Assembly: GCF_002964045.1 (NCBI RefSeq)
Contig: NZ_POPB01000383.1
Coordinates: 1 to 46,716, forward strand
Direction of reading: 5' to 3'
Length of the DNA: 46,716 bases
From: Streptococcus suis
Lineage (GTDB): Bacteria > Bacillota > Bacilli > Lactobacillales > Streptococcaceae
The notes below the pieces were generated by a model. The model saw only the letters and a program-made list of their open reading frames with translations, did not search any database and was not told the origin of the DNA. Position 1 is the stretch's first letter. Every line of letters begins with the position of its first letter. Positions 43,250-46,716 of this stretch are shown one piece after another. Both the position numbers and the translations under genes were made by a program.

Positions 43250-44164
43250 TTATTTTGTGATAGCTGCCTTGAGCACTGTTAGCTGATACTCAAGTGAAAT
43301 TGGGTCATTGAAGTAGAAGGCCTTGCTATCTACCTTGATGACACGATTATTTTGAACTGCTGGGAGGTTCTTCCACACATCACTATTTAAGAGACTAGCT
43401 GCGACACTTTCGTCTTCAACAGCTAGAATGACGTAATCTCCAGCATAGTCTGGTAGAACTTCCTGTGACACAGCAAGGAAACCTGGACCAAAGACTTCAT
43501 CCTTGACTTTTTGAGGAGCTGCAAAATTTAGTTCTTGGTAAATAATCTCTCCCCCACGTCCCCAGTTGTTACCGAAGAGGTAGAGGTCTTGACCAAGGTA
43601 GCCCATAATGGTAAAGGTTGCATCGTCTCCCGTCTTAGCCTTAATTTCCTTGTTTGCACTTGCAATAGTTTCTTTCCAAGTGGTTTGCCATTCTTCAACT
43701 GTAGCTTCTTGACCAAAAATTTGACCAAAGACAGTCAAGGTTTCAGTATAGGTATGCTTGCCATATTCAAGTGTGATGGTAGGAGCAATCTCAGCAAGCT
43801 GTTCGATTTTTTCATCTGTCGAACCAGTCACGATAAGGTCAGGTTCCAGCGCAGCGATGGCTTCCAAATCTTCGCTAGTAACAGCAGTAGCCCCGCTTAA
43901 TTTATCAGCAAAGGCAGGATTTTCCAAGTCGTAAGTAGTCGCACCGACCACATCAAAGCCCAGCTGCAACAGATAACCAGTGTTGGCAAAGTTGAGGCTG
44001 ACCACCTTTTTAGGCTGAGCAGGAATGTCGCCAAAGTAGGCAACTCCTTCAATAGCAGGCATGCTTGAAAGAGCTGTTTGGCTATCCTTTTGGGAAATAG
44101 CAGAGCAGGCAGTCAAGGCGATGACTGACAAAACAAGACTGAGAGACAATAGAAACTTTTTCAT
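43250..44164 (-). CDS. fhuD: Iron-siderophore-binding lipoprotein
   Basis: This 304-residue protein has a lipoprotein signal (MKKFLLSLSLVLSVIALTAC, lipobox LTAC with C20). It has a BtuF/FhuD-type binding fold with EGVAYFGDIPAQPKKVVSL and IAALEPDLIVTG. It captures the iron complex outside the membrane and hands it to the permeases. The frame extends to 44191, but ATG 44164 behind AAAGGAG is the proper start. Confidence 0.88.
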   Translation of the reverse strand: MKKFLLSLSLVLSVIALTACSAISQKDSQTALSSMPAIEGVAYFGDIPAQPKKVVSLNFANTGYLLQLGFDVVGATTYDLENPAFADKLSGATAVTSEDLEAIAALEPDLIVTGSTDEKIEQLAEIAPTITLEYGKHTYTETLTVFGQIFGQEATVEEWQTTWKETIASANKEIKAKTGDDATFTIMGYLGQDLYLFGNNWGRGGEIIYQELNFAAPQKVKDEVFGPGFLAVSQEVLPDYAGDYVILAVEDESVAASLLNSDVWKNLPAVQNNRVIKVDSKAFYFNDPISLEYQLTVLKAAITK

Positions 44165-44187
44165 AAAAACTCCTTTATGTTTATCTA

Positions 44188-44973
44188 TCATTGTGTGCGA
44201 GTGTAGGTGGCTAGAATGGGATAACCATAGTGACTGGCTGGTAGAATTTCTGCTTCAATGTCAAAGATTTGTCGCAGATGCTCAACAGTGATAACCTCGT
44301 CTACGCTTCCTTTATGAAGGACCTGTCCACCTTTCATGGCTATGAGGCAATCAGAGAAGCGGGTGGCATGGTTGATGTCATGCAAGACCATGACAATGGT
44401 TTTGCCGTTTTCTTGATTGAGTTTCCTCAGTAACTGCAAGACTTCTAGTTGATGCTGCATATCCAGATAGGTTGTTGGTTCATCTAAAAAGATGGTGTCC
44501 GTATCTTGTGCCAAGGCCATAGCTATCCAAACCCGTTGCCGTTGTCCTCCTGATAGGGATTGGACAGATGCTTGTGCGAATTCCATGGTTTGGGTCACTT
44601 CCAAAGCCCAGTCAATTTTTTCTCTATCGAGGTTTGTTAATCTACCAAAGGCATTTTGATGTGGAAAGCGGCCATAAGAAACCAAATCATAGACTCGAAT
44701 CCTGTCCAAACTTTCCTGTACCTGTGGCAGTAGGGCCAACTGTTGGGCAATTTCCTTTGTCGGTATTTGTTGCATGTCTTTTCCGTCTAAATAGACTGCT
44801 CCCCTATCAGCTGGTAAAATGCGGCTGAGACTTTTTAAGAGAGTTGACTTTCCACATCCATTTGCACCAATGATACTGGTGATTTTGCCGGTTGGGAAGT
44901 CAATAGATAGGTCAGACAGTATTTTTTTTTGCCCATAAGAAACGGCCAAATCCTTGGCTGAAATGGTTGCCAT
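44188..44973 (-). CDS. fhuC: Iron-siderophore ABC transporter ATPase
   Basis: This 261-residue ATPase has Walker A GANGCGKST (about residue 38), signature LSGGQRQRVWIAMALA, Walker B DTIFLDEPT and a switch histidine in MVLHDINHA. It powers import by the two FecCD permeases. ATG 44973 follows AAAGGAGGG; the frame is open ten codons upstream but lacks a ribosome site there. It is the first gene of the four-gene operon. Confidence 0.93.
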   Translation of the reverse strand: MATISAKDLAVSYGQKKILSDLSIDFPTGKITSIIGANGCGKSTLLKSLSRILPADRGAVYLDGKDMQQIPTKEIAQQLALLPQVQESLDRIRVYDLVSYGRFPHQNAFGRLTNLDREKIDWALEVTQTMEFAQASVQSLSGGQRQRVWIAMALAQDTDTIFLDEPTTYLDMQHQLEVLQLLRKLNQENGKTIVMVLHDINHATRFSDCLIAMKGGQVLHKGSVDEVITVEHLRQIFDIEAEILPASHYGYPILATYTRTQ

Positions 44974-45001
44974 ACGCCCTCCTTTACTCACATAGATGTC
45001 C

Positions 45002-45029
45002 ATTATATCATAGTTTTTGGGATTAACAA
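45002..45029 (-). promoter_or_regulatory. Promoter of the iron transporter operon
   Basis: On the minus strand TTGTTA (45029-45024), 16 bp, TATAAT (45007-45002) preceded by TGA (extended). I found no convincing palindromic Fur box close to it. Confidence 0.55.
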
Positions 45030-45066
45030 AGAGTTTTCTGACAATTTTAATTTAATAAGAATGGTT

Positions 45067-45097
45067 ATAAAAAATCCCTATCATAAGGACAAGGATT
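45067..45097 (-). terminator. Possible terminator of murE
   Basis: Read on the minus strand, AATCC (45097-45093) pairs with GGGATT (45078-45073), followed by six T. The stem is short. Confidence 0.45.
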
Positions 45098-45101
45098 CTC
45101 A

Positions 45102-46547
45102 TTATAGATAATGTTTAGCTACTTCCAAATCTCCGTCATAGGCGGCCTTTTCACCATTGACAATCTGGTAGGCATCAGCTCCCTTGCCTGCGATGATGAC
45201 GGCATCTTGAGAAGTAGCAGTTTGGCTCATGGCTGTGCGGATAGCTTCTTCTCGGTCCAAGATGAACTCACTTGGTCGGGTCATGTGGGCACGGATTTGT
45301 TCAGCGATAGCAGCTGGATCTTCACGGTTGGGGTCATCAGCTGTCAGAATCACCTCAACCTGCGGATAGTCATTGAGCAGCAGACCGAAGTCCTTGCGGC
45401 GACTTTCTCCCTTGTTGCCAGGAGCTCCCAGAATCAAGATGACCTTGCCTGTCTGGTGTTCCAAGACGACATCAATTAGCTTCTTGACACTGTCGCCGTT
45501 GTGGGCATAATCCACGAAGACCTTGGCTCCGTTCTGCTGGGTCAGGACTTCCATACGGCCAGGGACATTGGTTTGGGCGATTCCTGTGTGAATATCTTCC
45601 AAACTTGCACCCAAGCGAAGACAGGCTAGCCCAGCTGCGATGGCATTTTCTTGGTTGAAGCCACCGATGAGCTGGATGTCGTAATGGCCAGCCAATTTGC
45701 CAGTCGCTGTGAAGTCAAAACCTGCTGACTGACTAATCTGGTTTTCAGAAGTCGGCCCGTAAAAGTCATGGTCTTTAGAGATGACTTGGTCTTTCACCAC
45801 TTGAAAATGGTCCATGCCAGCATTGACAATAACTGCTCTGCTATTGTCCATCAAAAGACGCTTGTGATAGAAATAGTCCTCAAAAGTCGGATGCTCAATG
45901 GGGCCGATGTGGTCGGGGCTGATGTTGAGGAAGACGCCGACGTCAAAGGTCAGCCCGTAAACTCGCTTGACCAAGTAAGCCTGGCTGGACACCTCCATAA
46001 TCAAGTGGGTCATGCCGTTTTGGACCGCCTCCGCCATCATGGCAAAGAGGTCCAGGCTTTCAGGCGTGGTCAGGGTGGACTTGAAGAAGGTCTTGCCGTC
46101 CAGCGTGGTGTTCATGGTCGAAAGCATGGCAGGCTTGTGGCTCTGTTTGAGAATGTTAAAAGCAAAATAAGCCGCCGTTGTCTTACCCTTGGTGCCGGTG
46201 AAGGCCAGGAGTTTGAGCTGTTTCTGGGGATGACCATGAAAATCCATAGCAATCAGGCTCATAGCCTGCTTGATGTCGTGGACAATGATAGCAGGAATAC
46301 CGACTTCATAGTCGATTTCAGACACGTAAAAAGCCAGCCCAGCCTCGATAGCTTTTTCTAAAAATTCCTTCTTAAAGGCCAAACCCTTGGCAAAAAAGAG
46401 TGTCGTTGGGCTAACAGTCCGGCTGTCATAGCTGAGAGCGTCAAACTGGACATCCGTCCAAGTGCTGTCAGTCTGATTATTCTGTTTGATATGGCGGAAG
46501 TTGTCATCCGCTTTTAAGATGTCTAATACTTGTTCAATTTTTATCAT
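45102..46547 (-). CDS. murE: UDP-MurNAc-L-Ala-D-Glu:L-lysine ligase
   Basis: This 481-residue Mur ligase adds the third residue of the peptidoglycan stem peptide in the cytosol. The ATP loop is [15 protein letters not shown] (about residues 115-129). The substrate-selecting motif reads DDPNREDP rather than the DNPR of meso-diaminopimelate enzymes, which indicates L-lysine. [16 protein letters not shown] starts the C-terminal domain. ATG 46547 has no ribosome site. A promoter TTGTAA-N17-TACAAT ends six bases before it, so the mRNA should be leaderless. Confidence 0.94.
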   Translation of the reverse strand: MIKIEQVLDILKADDNFRHIKQNNQTDSTWTDVQFDALSYDSRTVSPTTLFFAKGLAFKKEFLEKAIEAGLAFYVSEIDYEVGIPAIIVHDIKQAMSLIAMDFHGHPQKQLKLLAFTGTKGKTTAAYFAFNILKQSHKPAMLSTMNTTLDGKTFFKSTLTTPESLDLFAMMAEAVQNGMTHLIMEVSSQAYLVKRVYGLTFDVGVFLNISPDHIGPIEHPTFEDYFYHKRLLMDNSRAVIVNAGMDHFQVVKDQVISKDHDFYGPTSENQISQSAGFDFTATGKLAGHYDIQLIGGFNQENAIAAGLACLRLGASLEDIHTGIAQTNVPGRMEVLTQQNGAKVFVDYAHNGDSVKKLIDVVLEHQTGKVILILGAPGNKGESRRKDFGLLLNDYPQVEVILTADDPNREDPAAIAEQIRAHMTRPSEFILDREEAIRTAMSQTATSQDAVIIAGKGADAYQIVNGEKAAYDGDLEVAKHYL

Positions 46548-46553
46548 GCTTCT

Positions 46554-46582
46554 ATTGTAAACCTATCTAGTGGTTTTTACAA
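46554..46582 (-). promoter_or_regulatory. murE promoter predicting a leaderless mRNA
   Basis: Minus-strand TTGTAA (46582-46577), 17 bp, TACAAT (46559-46554), six bases (AGAAGC), ATG at 46547. Confidence 0.7.
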
Positions 46583-46618
46583 GTCGGGACTTTGTATCGT
46601 CATTTAGACAATATGTAA

Positions 46619-46716
46619 AGACCCCCAGTTGAGAATTCGTGGATTTACCTGTACACTAGAATAAAAAAACAATCAACTTCTAACAGGAATTATCACACTC
46701 AATTGGAGGTCTTATA
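46619..46716 (+). promoter_or_regulatory. Promoter and leader of a gene beyond the right edge
   Basis: TTGAGA (46629-46634), 17 bp, TACACT (46652-46657), then a leader with GGAGG at 46705-46709 just before the window ends. An inverted repeat (46619-46633 with 46698-46712, 13 of 15) brackets it. The gene could be the divergent flippase often found next to murE, or an insertion sequence; the window does not decide. Confidence 0.45.

Noticed and set aside
45074..45110. Fur or PerR box near the iron transporter promoter
   Set aside because: The AT-rich sequence with GATAATG-like pieces is not a convincing palindrome and lies at the murE end, better explained as a weak terminator.
45768..46361. 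197-codon frame opposite murE, and similar long frames opposite the iron permeases and SBP (42374-43033, 43535-43900)
   Set aside because: They are mirror frames of conserved genes with no signals of their own.
1..46716. tRNA or rRNA genes, complete insertion sequences, prophage
   Set aside because: I saw no cloverleaf-like tRNA sequence, rRNA segment, transposase with ends, or phage structural genes in the window.

Overview
The window looks like a chromosomal segment of Streptococcus suis or a very close relative. The evidence is low G+C, an arginine deiminase (ADI) locus in the S. suis arrangement (flpS-like regulator, arcA, acetyltransferase, arcB, arcC, YfcC-type arcD, M20 peptidase, argR), a MurE with a DDPN motif (L-lysine type), two sortase-anchored LPNTG surface proteins and a BOX-like element. 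This is inferred from gene content, not from a database search.

Layout. 1-2868 is the 3' end of a Ser-Glu repeat surface protein. 3207-4241 holds an FMN reductase-like gene, with its 3' end altered by a 47-bp tandem duplication, and a MarR regulator. 4383-7419 is the conserved ypmB-aspB-asnS cluster. 7589-10754 is ridA-rapZ-yvcK-whiA. 10875-19523 is the ADI locus, with a BOX-like element and a cre-like site in the arcA leader. 19568-22987 holds a MITE-like element, queA with a small membrane protein gene, nagB with twin GntR-type operators, and a frameshifted ltrA. 23131-25269 is an array of six small modules that look like Fst/par-type type I toxin-antitoxin loci. 25259-27076 has a glutathione S-transferase and an RsuA-type pseudouridine synthase. 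27489-39560 encodes a 4023-residue YSIRK/LPXTG adhesin. 39804-41034 has an Rpn/PD-(D/E)XK nuclease gene with an apparent internal start, plus a separate copy of its C-terminal part. 41210-44973 is a FecCD/Fhu-type iron-siderophore ABC transporter. 45102-46547 is murE. The right edge holds the promoter of a gene beyond the window.

How genes work together. The ADI genes convert arginine to ornithine, ammonia, CO2 and ATP, with ArcD exchanging arginine for ornithine. FlpS-like and ArgR regulators flank the pathway. The rapZ-yvcK-whiA genes are translationally coupled by 4-nt overlaps. In the type I array each toxin mRNA converges with an antisense RNA across a shared terminator. In five of six modules the start-codon region of the toxin is matched by a module-specific repeat in the antisense RNA, suggesting mutually insulated pairs.

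Two further patterns stand out. Four genes (marR, the small membrane gene before queA, rsuA, murE) have a -10 hexamer exactly 6 nt before their ATG, which predicts leaderless mRNAs. The Rpn locus fits the RpnL/RpnS intragenic-antitoxin scheme with an extra stand-alone RpnS-like copy.
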